The notes beneath the pieces are model-generated. The model saw only the letters and a list, made by a program, of their open reading frames with translations. It was not told the DNA's origin and searched no databases. A stretch of 64,000 bases of DNA from Bacillota bacterium (GTDB lineage Bacteria > Bacillota > Clostridia > DSM-8532), in NCBI GenBank assembly GCA_023459915.1, contig JAEWSN010000207.1, forward strand, positions 34,223 through 98,222, read 5' to 3'. The translations under genes and the position numbers were made by a program. The stretch's first letter is position 1, and each line of letters starts with the position of its first letter. Positions 17,815 to 25,663 of this stretch are shown here, in pieces.

Positions 17815-18324
17815 CTATTGTGCCCGCGATACATGCCAGTAGGTGGGCGACCCCGGATCCTGCTGACTGACAAGCCGTTCCGTCACACTGAAAAAGAGGG
17901 GGTCTGACCCCAGAAAGTCACCCTCCGCCCGGTCGAGAACGGCCGTGCATACCGGCTGCCCAGCCATGACAAAGACCAACACCTGCCGGCCATCATCCAG
18001 ATACGCGCGTTCGGAAAGCCATCCGGAAAACAGATGATCGGTAAAAGATGTGGAAAGATACCATTTCGTGCCGACAAGCGCGAATTGCTCCGCTTCGGGC
18101 AGATAGGGTCCCACCACGAAGAACCCGTCCGCTTCCACAGGGATTCGACCCGCATCGGACAACGCCTGAGGCTCGTCACGGATTTGCAACAGATAGGATT
18201 TCATTTCACCCGAGCAATCCACGCGCACCCGATATCGATGATAGTCGACCGAAACCCAGGACAAACGGAACAGCAACAACAGTCCGCCGAGCAAAGCCAG
18301 CCATCGCAGGCCGCGGAAAATCAT
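17815..18324 (-). CDS. Membrane-anchored protein of unknown function
   Basis: The 169-residue product has one N-terminal hydrophobic segment (about 5-24, GLRWLALLGGLLLLFRL), which is a signal anchor or export signal. A beta-rich, probably extracytoplasmic domain follows with no family signature that I recognise. Its ATG at 18324 overlaps the stop of the preceding membrane protein gene as ATGA, so the two products are likely to work together. A longer open frame upstream is only the shadow of that neighbour. Confidence 0.6.
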   Translation of the reverse strand: MIFRGLRWLALLGGLLLLFRLSWVSVDYHRYRVRVDCSGEMKSYLLQIRDEPQALSDAGRIPVEADGFFVVGPYLPEAEQFALVGTKWYLSTSFTDHLFSGWLSERAYLDDGRQVLVFVMAGQPVCTAVLDRAEGDFLGSDPLFFSVTERLVSQQDPGSPTYWHVSRAQ

Positions 18325-18818
18325 GGGGTTTGCCGCCACGGGCGCCCCTTCTGAAATGTGCGTTTGACCCGGCGGGAGAATTTCAGATACAACACGCCAA
18401 GGACGGCCGAGATGACGGCGACCACCACCACATCGTAAGAGAACAATTCTCCCGGCAGCAGCCAGATCATGATCAGCACACCGGCGATACTGAGCAGGGT
18501 ATTGACAACAAACACCCCCACCATCACCGCCGGGAACCGGATGTGCCGCATGAAAAACAGCACCACCGCCCACACGCTGAGCCCAAACAGCAGCGCATAG
18601 CCCAATGTGTTGCCGATGACCGCGGCCATCAGCCCGTCGCCCATCATGCCCGGATTGGCCTGCACCAGCGGATCGAGCAGCGGGGACAGTGTGGTGAAAA
18701 AATTCACCGCGGCAATGATGACAAGGGATATCAGGAACATGCCCAGCGGAATCAGCCATCCGCTCAACCCCTCCAGCTCCCGATCCTCTCCATGATCACG
18801 ACTCAGTGCTCTTGGCAT
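18321..18818 (-). CDS. DUF2569-like four-span membrane protein
   Basis: A 165-residue protein. After a charged N-terminus the sequence GLSGWLIPLGMFLISL resembles the start of DUF2569 proteins, and four hydrophobic spans follow at about 22-42, 60-80, 88-110 and 118-140. The function of the family is unknown. The start at 18818 has GGAGGG just upstream, and that ribosome binding site lies inside one copy of a 37-bp tandem duplication shared with the end of the preceding gene. It is coupled to the next gene by an ATGA overlap. Confidence 0.65.
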   Translation of the reverse strand: MPRALSRDHGEDRELEGLSGWLIPLGMFLISLVIIAAVNFFTTLSPLLDPLVQANPGMMGDGLMAAVIGNTLGYALLFGLSVWAVVLFFMRHIRFPAVMVGVFVVNTLLSIAGVLIMIWLLPGELFSYDVVVVAVISAVLGVLYLKFSRRVKRTFQKGRPWRQTP

Positions 18819-18889
18819 GCGTTCCCTCCGATATGTCGCCGGCAGCGTCATTCATGCGTTCCCTCCGATGTGTCGCCGGCAGCGTCATT
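18816..18889. repeat. 37-bp tandem duplication spanning a gene junction
   Basis: Copies at 18816-18852 and 18853-18889 differ at one base (ATATGT versus ATGTGT). Read on the minus strand, the upstream copy encodes the last residues of the GTPase-NYN protein including an internal GGAGGGAACGCATG. The downstream copy contains its stop codon plus the ribosome binding site and start codon of the DUF2569-like gene. The event therefore duplicated a translation initiation region. Confidence 0.9.
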
Positions 18890-21502
18890 CATACGCGCCT
18901 TTTCCTCAGATGACAGTGTATCACGCAACCGCGTGCGCGTCAGGTCCTGCCGTGCTGCCACCGTCTGCTTCAGCTGTTCGTTCGCCTCGTCGATGACCAC
19001 CTTGAGCTCCCGGGCTGAAAGCAGCGCGCTGCCGGCGCTGCGGACAATCATCTGCTGCAATCCGTCCGAGGTGGCCACGGTGATGTGGTACTTGTCCTTG
19101 TTGACATGGGCAAACCGCTCGATATACTGATCCGCCGTCTGCGCCTCCCGGGTGAACACCACATGGATGTTGTGGAACGCGGTGATTTCCTCCCGCCGGC
19201 CGGGCACATTGTAGGCGTCGAACACGGCGATGATATGGCATTTGCGGATGCCCTGGTAATTGCTGAGAATGTCGAGCAGATGGCTGCGGGCGCTGTCCAG
19301 ATTCGCCTCCGCCAGGGTCTTCAGCTCCGGCCAGGCATGGATGATGTTGTAGCCGTCCACCAGCAGGTATTCCTCATCGGTTTCCTTTTTCCGGCTGATA
19401 TGGGCGGACGTCTCGAAACGCCGTTCCTCCTTGACACCACGCCGCTTCCAGGCGGAGCGTTTTCCACGGTTCCCGTAATGGGCGCTTTCCAGGATGTTGT
19501 GGATCTCCTCCAGGCTCAGTTGCCGTGCCTGGGAGCCGGAAGGGGGCGCCGTCGTCCCCGTGTCCCCTTCCGGCCGTGTCGGCCGCAGAAACGCCTCCAG
19601 ATGCATGTGATCCTTCACGTCACACCAGTCCACGGAATAACCCGTGCCATGGGTGCAGAAGACGGAGCCGGTGGGATTCGCCATGTCCAGATCCGGATCA
19701 TACCCGCTGGCCGCCATCACTTCCTCCGCGTTGTGGCAGGGCGCAAACCCGCCGGCACGCAACGAGAGGCGCCCCAGACCACGTGTGTAGGCGGTGACGG
19801 TCTGCTGGTAATTCTTCATGGTGACAACCGGCGCGGTGCCGGAGAGCGTCACCATCTCCCCATCCGTCCCGGCAATCTCACAGGTGCCGTGCATGCCCTC
19901 GACATCGTGCATGGCCCGGCCGACCACCTTCTCCGGCAACACCAGCGTAAAGGCATACCAGGGTTCGAGCAGCACGGACTCCGCCTCCATCAGGCCCTGC
20001 CGAACCGCCCGATAGGTCGCCTGCCGGAAATCCCCGCCCTCCGTGTGTTTGTTGTGGGCTTTCCCGGACACCAGCGTGATGCGCATGTCGGTGATGTCCG
20101 AACCGGTCAGCACGCCGACATGGTGTTTCTCCTCCAGATGCGTCAGCACCAGCCGTTGCCAGTTTTTCGCCAGCAGATCCTCACTGCAGGCGGTTCCGAA
20201 CTGCAGCCCGCTCCCCGGCTCCCCCGGTTCGAGCAGCAGGTGAACCTCCGCGTAATGCCGCAAGGGTTCGAAGTGGCCCACGCCCTCCACCACGGAGCGG
20301 ATGGTCTCCTTGTACAGCACCTGCCCGGCATCAAAGGCAACCTCCGCGCCAAATCGCTCCAGGACGATGCTCTGCAGCACCTCCATCTGCACCTCGCCCA
20401 TCAGACGCACATGGATTTCCTGCAACGGTTCATTCCAGTCGATATGCAGCTCCGGCTCCTCCTCCTCGAGCAACCGCAGCTTGGGCAGCATCAGGCGGGG
20501 ATCGGTACCATCGGGAAACTGGAGCCGGTAGGACAGCACCGGTTCGAGCACCGGGGTTTCGGAGGCTTCCTCGTCTCCCCATCCCTCTCCTGATTTGGTC
20601 CGGGTCAGTCCGGTCACCGCACAGACCGTACCCGCCGCCACCTCGCCCATCAACTCGAACCTGTCGCCCGAATAGACCCGGATGGCTGTGACTTTCTCCT
20701 CCCAATCCGCGTGACGAATGGGATCCCGAACCCTGAGCACCCCGCCGGTCAGTTTCAGATGCGTGAGCCGGTTGCCCTGTTCATCCCGTGTGATTTTGAA
20801 CACTTTGGCACCAAACGCCTGCGGCCGGGAAGGGATCAAGACATGCGAGGCAATCAGGTCCAGGAATTTGTCGACGCCGTCAAGCCGCAGGGCCGACCCG
20901 AAAAAGCAGGGAAACACCTGCCGGTTCCAGATGGCGGCTTTCATGCTGTCCAACCCGATGCCGCCGGTGTCCAGATACTCGTCCATCAAGTCCTCGCCGC
21001 ACATGGCGAGCTGATCAAGAATCGCGGGATTGCCCTCGAACGCGATGCAGCCGTCATCGAGCTGCCGTTTCAGATCCGCCAGCAGCCGTTCGCGATCCGT
21101 TCCGGGCTGATCCATCTTGTTGACAAAGAGAAACGCGGGAATCCCATATCGTTCAAGCAATTGCCAAAGCGTGCGCGTGTGCACCTGTACGCCATCGGCC
21201 CCGCTGATGACCAGGATGGCATAATCGAGCACCTGCAGGGTGCGCTCCATTTCCGCGGAGAAATCCACATGTCCCGGGGTATCCAGCAGGGTGAACCGGA
21301 CATCCCCCCTGTCAAAGACGGCCTGCTTGGAGAAGATGGTGATGCCGCGGGCTCGCTCGAGCTCAAAGGTGTCGAGATAGGCATCCCGGTTGTCCACCCG
21401 GCCGGGCGTTGCGATTTTTCCGGCCGCGTACAGAATGGCTTCGGACAAGGTGGTCTTGCCCGCATCCACATGCGCCAGAATGCCGATGGTCAGCTGTTTC
21501 AT
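18848..21502 (-). CDS. EF-G/TetM-like translational GTPase fused to a C-terminal NYN (YacP/Rae1-like) nuclease domain
   Basis: An 884-residue fusion. Residues 1-640 are a ribosomal-protection/EF-G paralogue: G1 AHVDAGKT (10-17), switch I RARGITI (50-56), G3 DTPGH (74-78), G4 NKMD (128-131), followed by EF-G-like domains II-V. A Lys/Arg-rich linker (about 640-705) leads to a NYN domain (710-850) resembling YacP/Rae1: LVDGYNIIHAW (D716), VFDAYNVPG (D762), TADQYIE (D791) and ATSDG (D813) supply the acidic site. TetM-type GTPases act in the ribosomal A site. Rae1 cleaves mRNA in the A site, so the fusion would join delivery and cleavage; that is inference. The ATG at 21502 is 12 nt after GGAGG; the in-frame TTG at 21514 abuts the Shine-Dalgarno and is unlikely. 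It is separated from the upstream MATE gene by a terminator. Confidence 0.9.
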   Translation of the reverse strand: MKQLTIGILAHVDAGKTTLSEAILYAAGKIATPGRVDNRDAYLDTFELERARGITIFSKQAVFDRGDVRFTLLDTPGHVDFSAEMERTLQVLDYAILVISGADGVQVHTRTLWQLLERYGIPAFLFVNKMDQPGTDRERLLADLKRQLDDGCIAFEGNPAILDQLAMCGEDLMDEYLDTGGIGLDSMKAAIWNRQVFPCFFGSALRLDGVDKFLDLIASHVLIPSRPQAFGAKVFKITRDEQGNRLTHLKLTGGVLRVRDPIRHADWEEKVTAIRVYSGDRFELMGEVAAGTVCAVTGLTRTKSGEGWGDEEASETPVLEPVLSYRLQFPDGTDPRLMLPKLRLLEEEEPELHIDWNEPLQEIHVRLMGEVQMEVLQSIVLERFGAEVAFDAGQVLYKETIRSVVEGVGHFEPLRHYAEVHLLLEPGEPGSGLQFGTACSEDLLAKNWQRLVLTHLEEKHHVGVLTGSDITDMRITLVSGKAHNKHTEGGDFRQATYRAVRQGLMEAESVLLEPWYAFTLVLPEKVVGRAMHDVEGMHGTCEIAGTDGEMVTLSGTAPVVTMKNYQQTVTAYTRGLGRLSLRAGGFAPCHNAEEVMAASGYDPDLDMANPTGSVFCTHGTGYSVDWCDVKDHMHLEAFLRPTRPEGDTGTTAPPSGSQARQLSLEEIHNILESAHYGNRGKRSAWKRRGVKEERRFETSAHISRKKETDEEYLLVDGYNIIHAWPELKTLAEANLDSARSHLLDILSNYQGIRKCHIIAVFDAYNVPGRREEITAFHNIHVVFTREAQTADQYIERFAHVNKDKYHITVATSDGLQQMIVRSAGSALLSARELKVVIDEANEQLKQTVAARQDLTRTRLRDTLSSEEKARMNDAAGDTSEGTHE

Positions 21503-21605
21503 GATGACGGGCAACCTCCTTCTCCTGATGCCTCAGGGTCATTGAATGGACCAACCATGTATGGGATGCCGTGGGGTCACTCCTTCATTGTACACGGAAT
21601 CTCCG

Positions 21606-21637
21606 CAAAAATGGCCATGAATCCATCATGGCCATTG
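21606..21637 (-). terminator. Intrinsic terminator after the MATE gene
   Basis: A perfect 10-bp stem AATGGCCATG (21611-21620) / CATGGCCATT (21628-21637) with a 7-nt loop is followed on the minus strand by a run of five T residues. It lies 20 nt after the MATE stop and ahead of the GTPase gene. Confidence 0.85.
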
Positions 21638-21657
21638 CATCCGGGCTGCCTGCGACA

Positions 21658-23040
21658 TCATGCCACGCCATCACCCTCAATGGGCGACGGGGTCACCGTT
21701 TCTTTCTCCACCACCCGCATGTTCCGCCATTTCCCACCTCTCCAGCGGAACATGACGATGATGCCGCGCACCCATTCGTCCAGCGCGAAACCAAGCCAGA
21801 TCCCCACCAGCCCGAACCCGGCCACAATGCCGAGCAGCCAGGATGTCATCACCCCCACACTCCACATCGCGATGATGGCCACCATCATGGGGAACCGCAC
21901 ATCGCCGGCGCCACGCAGCGCGTTGTTCTGTGTCACATTCGTCGCCCGGCCAATCTCCACCAGGAAGTCCACCACCAGAATCATGCCACCCAATCGGATG
22001 ATTTCCGGATTCTCTGTGAAGACTCCCACAAGCTGGTGCCGGAAGACCATGGCCAGCAGCGACAGGCCGGCATTGGCCACAACGGCAATCCGGAGGTTTT
22101 TCCAGTTGCGGCGGTTTGCCTCGTCAAAACGGCCGGATCCCACCAGATGGCCCACCATGATCTGGGAGGCCTGCCCCACCGACAAGGCGAACACGGAGAC
22201 AAAAAACACGATATTTTGCACATAGACGCGCGCGGTGATGGCTTCCGCACCCAGCATGCCCACCAGATAGGTGCTCATCATCTGGGCAAAGCTGTAGGAG
22301 AAGAACTCGATGCCGGCGGGAAGCCCCACCCGCAAAATCTGCCCAATTTCCTTGCGCGGAGTGGGGAACAGGTTCCTTACGGACAATGAGATGCCAACCT
22401 TTCGGGTCAGCAGCCACACCATCAGCAGGAACCCGCAAAAGGCGGCAAATACTTGGGCGGTCGCAACACCGGCCACGCCGGTGACCGGCATGACCTCCGG
22501 ACGGTAGATGACAAACCAGTTGCCGGCCAGATTGATGAGGTTCATCACAAAGGCCATCAGCATGGGCAACCGTGCCATGCCGTGGCTCCTTGCCACTGCG
22601 GACATGGTGGCGGTCATGGCCTGGATGAAGGAGGTGCCGCCAACAATCCGAAGGAAGGTGGTGCCATCCGCGAGCAGCTCCGGCGGCAGGTTCATCACAA
22701 CCATGATGGGCTCGGCAAACAGAAAAACCATCGCACTGAGGATCAGGCCCATGGCCGCGCTCATCCATACCGCAACCGCGCCAACCTGCCGCGCGTGCTT
22801 CTCCTGCCCCGCGCCCAGATACTGGTTGCTGACAATGGCCGCCCCGGACGCGGCGACCGAATAGATCATGAGCATCATGTTGATGAATTGGGTGGCCACG
22901 CCCACCGCGCCGACCGCGTTGTCGGAATACCGGCCCAGCATGAACACGTTGACCGTGCCCATGGCCATTCGGAGCGCATTCTCCAGCAAAATGGGCGCGG
23001 CCAGGGACGGGAGGGACAGTCCGGATTTGTGCTGCGACAT
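21658..23040 (-). CDS. MATE-family efflux transporter
   Basis: A 460-residue protein with twelve predicted spans in two homologous halves. The N-terminal half starts SLAAPILLENALRMAMGTVNVFMLGRYSDNAVGAVGVATQF and the second half contains GLPAGIEFFSYSFAQMMSTYLVGMLG, the mirrored MatE motif, followed by SVGQASQIMVGHLVGSGRFDEA. Such transporters export drugs or metabolites with Na+ or H+. AGAGGA precedes the ATG at 23040; a much longer frame runs upstream into the divergent promoter region and is not credible. The gene ends with its own terminator. Confidence 0.92.
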   Translation of the reverse strand: MSQHKSGLSLPSLAAPILLENALRMAMGTVNVFMLGRYSDNAVGAVGVATQFINMMLMIYSVAASGAAIVSNQYLGAGQEKHARQVGAVAVWMSAAMGLILSAMVFLFAEPIMVVMNLPPELLADGTTFLRIVGGTSFIQAMTATMSAVARSHGMARLPMLMAFVMNLINLAGNWFVIYRPEVMPVTGVAGVATAQVFAAFCGFLLMVWLLTRKVGISLSVRNLFPTPRKEIGQILRVGLPAGIEFFSYSFAQMMSTYLVGMLGAEAITARVYVQNIVFFVSVFALSVGQASQIMVGHLVGSGRFDEANRRNWKNLRIAVVANAGLSLLAMVFRHQLVGVFTENPEIIRLGGMILVVDFLVEIGRATNVTQNNALRGAGDVRFPMMVAIIAMWSVGVMTSWLLGIVAGFGLVGIWLGFALDEWVRGIIVMFRWRGGKWRNMRVVEKETVTPSPIEGDGVA

Positions 23041-23408
23041 GAAATCCTCTTTCTTTTGCACAACTGGCCATATTGGCTGTACGCTGCCCTGTGGGGCAGG
23101 CCGCAGCCAACAGCGCGGATGTGTTCCTGTTGTCTGTAAACACGAGTTGATCCTTATCGTACCAGAAATCGCAGTCCCTGAAAACCGGAGAAATCGAACC
23201 ATGCAATCCGCTTGAAGTGACTGCATTTGCCTTGCCACTCGCTTGTGTGACCCCTTTAAAACCACAATATGATTGGGTTGCAGGACACACGGCATGGGGC
23301 ATACAATGGGGTGGCGGACAGCAGGAATCGTTGATGCCGGCAGCCCAACAGGGCGTTGCAAACAACCTCCCTGCCGACCGCCAATCGTCGGACCAAGAGG
23401 AGGTCTCC
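23041..23408. other. Divergent promoter region, MATE versus ThuA-like gene
   Basis: No gene is seen in these 368 nt. For the ThuA-like gene a good promoter lies at 23278-23307. For the MATE gene a weaker one is visible on the minus strand: TTTTCA (23184-23179), 17 nt, TACGAT (23161-23156). Confidence 0.55.
23278..23307 (+). promoter_or_regulatory. Sigma-A promoter for the ThuA-like gene
   Basis: TTGCAG (23278-23283) and TACAAT (23302-23307) are separated by 18 nt. The start codon is about 100 nt downstream. Confidence 0.6.
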
Positions 23409-24164
23409 ATGAAACCCATTCGCGTCACCATCTGGAACGAATACCGTCACGAGAAGACGGATGCCGCCGTGCAAAAGGCATATCCCGAAGGCATCCACAA
23501 GGCCATTGCCGCGGCCTTTGCCGATCCGCTGGTCGGCGGGGACAGCGCGGGCTTCATCACCCGCACCGCCACGCTGGACGAACCCGAACACGGCTTGACC
23601 CAGGATGTGCTCAACGACACCGATGTCCTGATCTGGTGGGGCCACATCGCGCATCAGGAAGTCTCGGATGAAATCGTGACCCGTGTGCAGGAACGCGTCC
23701 TTGGCGGCATGGGCCTGATTGTGCTGCATTCCGCGCACGCGAGCAAAATCTTCCAGCGCCTGCTCGGCACCTCCTGCCGGCTCCGCTGGCGCGAGGCCGA
23801 CGAAAAAGTGCGTCTGTTCAATATCCGGCCGGATCATATGATCACGCAAGGCATTCCGGACACCTTCGAGCTGCCGGAGGAAGAAATGTACGGGGAACGG
23901 TTCGGCATCCCGGATCCGGACGAACTCGTTTTCCTGGAGTGGTTCCAAGGCGGGGACGTATTCCGTGGCGGCTGCTGCTTCCGGCGAGAGAAGGGAAAAA
24001 TCTTCTATTTCCAGCCCGGTCACGAGACCTACCCGCAATACTACAACCCCATCATCCGCCGCATCCTGATCAACGCCGCCCGCTGGGCCGCGCCGCTCTC
24101 GGAGGTCTCTCCGGAACTGGACTGCCCGAATGTGCCATTGTTTGAGCAGCTCCCCAAGAAGTAA
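23409..24164 (+). CDS. ThuA-like protein (class I glutamine amidotransferase-like fold)
   Basis: A 251-residue soluble protein. It opens with IRVTIWNEYRHEK and continues with LNDTDVLIWWGHIAHQEVSDEIV, GMGLIVLHSAHASKIFQRLLGT and GKIFYFQPGHETYPQYYNPIIRRILINAARW, the typical ThuA pattern. ThuA proteins are linked to sugar metabolism (trehalose and related disaccharides in rhizobia) but their reaction is not settled in general. AGAGGAGG lies just upstream of the ATG at 23409. It is a single gene with its own promoter and converges on the sulfatase operon, so a role in carbohydrate use is plausible. Confidence 0.85.
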   Translation: MKPIRVTIWNEYRHEKTDAAVQKAYPEGIHKAIAAAFADPLVGGDSAGFITRTATLDEPEHGLTQDVLNDTDVLIWWGHIAHQEVSDEIVTRVQERVLGGMGLIVLHSAHASKIFQRLLGTSCRLRWREADEKVRLFNIRPDHMITQGIPDTFELPEEEMYGERFGIPDPDELVFLEWFQGGDVFRGGCCFRREKGKIFYFQPGHETYPQYYNPIIRRILINAARWAAPLSEVSPELDCPNVPLFEQLPKK

Positions 24165-24209
24165 TGCGCCGGAAATTCCCAATCCGTCCTCTTCCTGGAA
24201 ATACAAAAC

Positions 24210-25616
24210 TCATCTTGTTCTTGGATGGATGGCGCCGACCTCCTGCCGCCACGCTGCAAGCTGCCGGCGCAGGAGGTCGGCTTTTTCCGGATGCACCGTT
24301 GCCAAATCGGTGGTTTCCCCCACATCGTCATGAAGTTGGAACAACTTGCAGGCACCTGTCTCGTCCTGTTCCACCAGTTTCCATTCCCCGTCACGAACAG
24401 CCGCTCCCGGTGTGCCTCCCTGATTGCCGTAATGGGGATAATGCCAAAAGATGGGTCCCCGTGTCATTGATTCCCCACGCAGCAGGCGCAAAAAGCTGAC
24501 GCCATCCCGATGTTGTTCCGGGCGTAATGACAACCCGGCGGCCTCGAGCAACGTCGGATAAAAATCGGGACTGGTGACAGGCGTGCCACAAGTGCTTTCC
24601 GGAGCCACCACTCCCGGCCAGCGGACCAGCAGGGGTTCACGCACGCCCCCCTCGGCCATCCAGCCCTTCCCTTCGGCGAGCGGCGCATTGCAGGTGGGCG
24701 AGCCTTCCGCCGTTGCCAGCCCGCCGTTGTCGGAAGTGAAGATGACCAGGGTGTCCTGTTCCAGCCCCTCTTCCCGGAGCGCGCACAGCAGTTTCCCCGT
24801 ATTCTCGTCCAGGTTGCGGATCATGGCGGCATAGGCGGGATCGGACTGCAGTCGGCGCCGGGTGACGCGCAGGTGTTGCTTCTGCACGGTCGGAAATGAT
24901 TCCCCTTCCTCAAGCGGGCTGACATCCAGCCCCATCCGCCGCGCCTTTTCCTCAAAATAGCGGATGTCCTCCGGCTTCGCCTCAATGGGCGTATGCACCG
25001 CATAATGCCACAGGTTCAGAAAGAATGGCTGTGTGCGGTTTCGACTGCGGATGAGCCGGATGGCCTCTTCTGTCAACCGGTCGGTCAGATACTCGCCCTC
25101 CGGTCCTTCCGGCAGGGTTTCGATGCCATAGGGGCTGAAATAGCCCTGCGCGGGATGTCCCCAATGGCAGCCGCCGACATTCACCTCGAAGCCGTGTGTT
25201 TCGGGATAATGGGCGCGTTGGCCAAGGTGCCATTTGCCGACATGCCAGGTCTGGTAGCCGCCATCATGGAGTGCCCGGGCAAGACTGGTTTCCGCATGGG
25301 GCAGGTGGTGATAATAGGGCGCATCCACCAGTTTGCCATAGCAGGGATGATACGCGCCGCTGTGATCAATCCAGTCTGTCACGCCGACACGAGCAGGGTA
25401 CTTCCCACTCATCAGGCTGGCCCTTGTGGGAGAACAGACCGGACACGCGGCATACGCATCCGTAAAGCGCATCCCATCGCGTGCCAGCTGGTCCAGTACG
25501 GGTGTTTCATAAAAAGCGCTGCCCTGGCAGCCCAAATCCATCCAGCCCATGTCATCCATCAGGATGAACAGGATGTTGGGACGTTTTGGGCTCCGGGGAA
25601 ACTCCCTGTTCTGCAT
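24210..25616 (-). CDS. Sulfatase 1 (Cys-type, CSPTR)
   Basis: A 468-residue alkaline-phosphatase-fold sulfatase, which hydrolyses a sulfate ester. The metal site begins at FILMDDMGW (D21, D22), the formylglycine precursor is C61 in C-S-P-T-R, and later ligands are in TSDNGGLATAEGSP. The N-terminal region PRSPKRPNILFILMDDMGWMD is close to arylsulfatase A / N-acetylgalactosamine-6-sulfatase types. There is no signal peptide, so it is predicted cytoplasmic. A weak AAAGGTGG box precedes the ATG. It is the last gene of the long sulfatase operon, 47 nt after sulfatase 2, and it converges on the ThuA-like gene. Confidence 0.92.
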   Translation of the reverse strand: MQNREFPRSPKRPNILFILMDDMGWMDLGCQGSAFYETPVLDQLARDGMRFTDAYAACPVCSPTRASLMSGKYPARVGVTDWIDHSGAYHPCYGKLVDAPYYHHLPHAETSLARALHDGGYQTWHVGKWHLGQRAHYPETHGFEVNVGGCHWGHPAQGYFSPYGIETLPEGPEGEYLTDRLTEEAIRLIRSRNRTQPFFLNLWHYAVHTPIEAKPEDIRYFEEKARRMGLDVSPLEEGESFPTVQKQHLRVTRRRLQSDPAYAAMIRNLDENTGKLLCALREEGLEQDTLVIFTSDNGGLATAEGSPTCNAPLAEGKGWMAEGGVREPLLVRWPGVVAPESTCGTPVTSPDFYPTLLEAAGLSLRPEQHRDGVSFLRLLRGESMTRGPIFWHYPHYGNQGGTPGAAVRDGEWKLVEQDETGACKLFQLHDDVGETTDLATVHPEKADLLRRQLAAWRQEVGAIHPRTR

Positions 25617-25663
25617 GACGTTCCGCCACCTTTCCGATACCGATGTTGTCCTTGTCAGACTTT

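Noticed and set aside
18848..21502. Plain tetracycline resistance determinant (TetM/TetO)
   Set aside because: The protein is about 240 residues longer than TetM, carries a nuclease domain, sits in ordinary chromosomal context and has no mobile element or regulatory leader of tet(M) type.
24165..24209. Terminator between the converging ThuA-like and sulfatase genes
   Set aside because: No stem with a T tract could be formed in the 45-nt gap.
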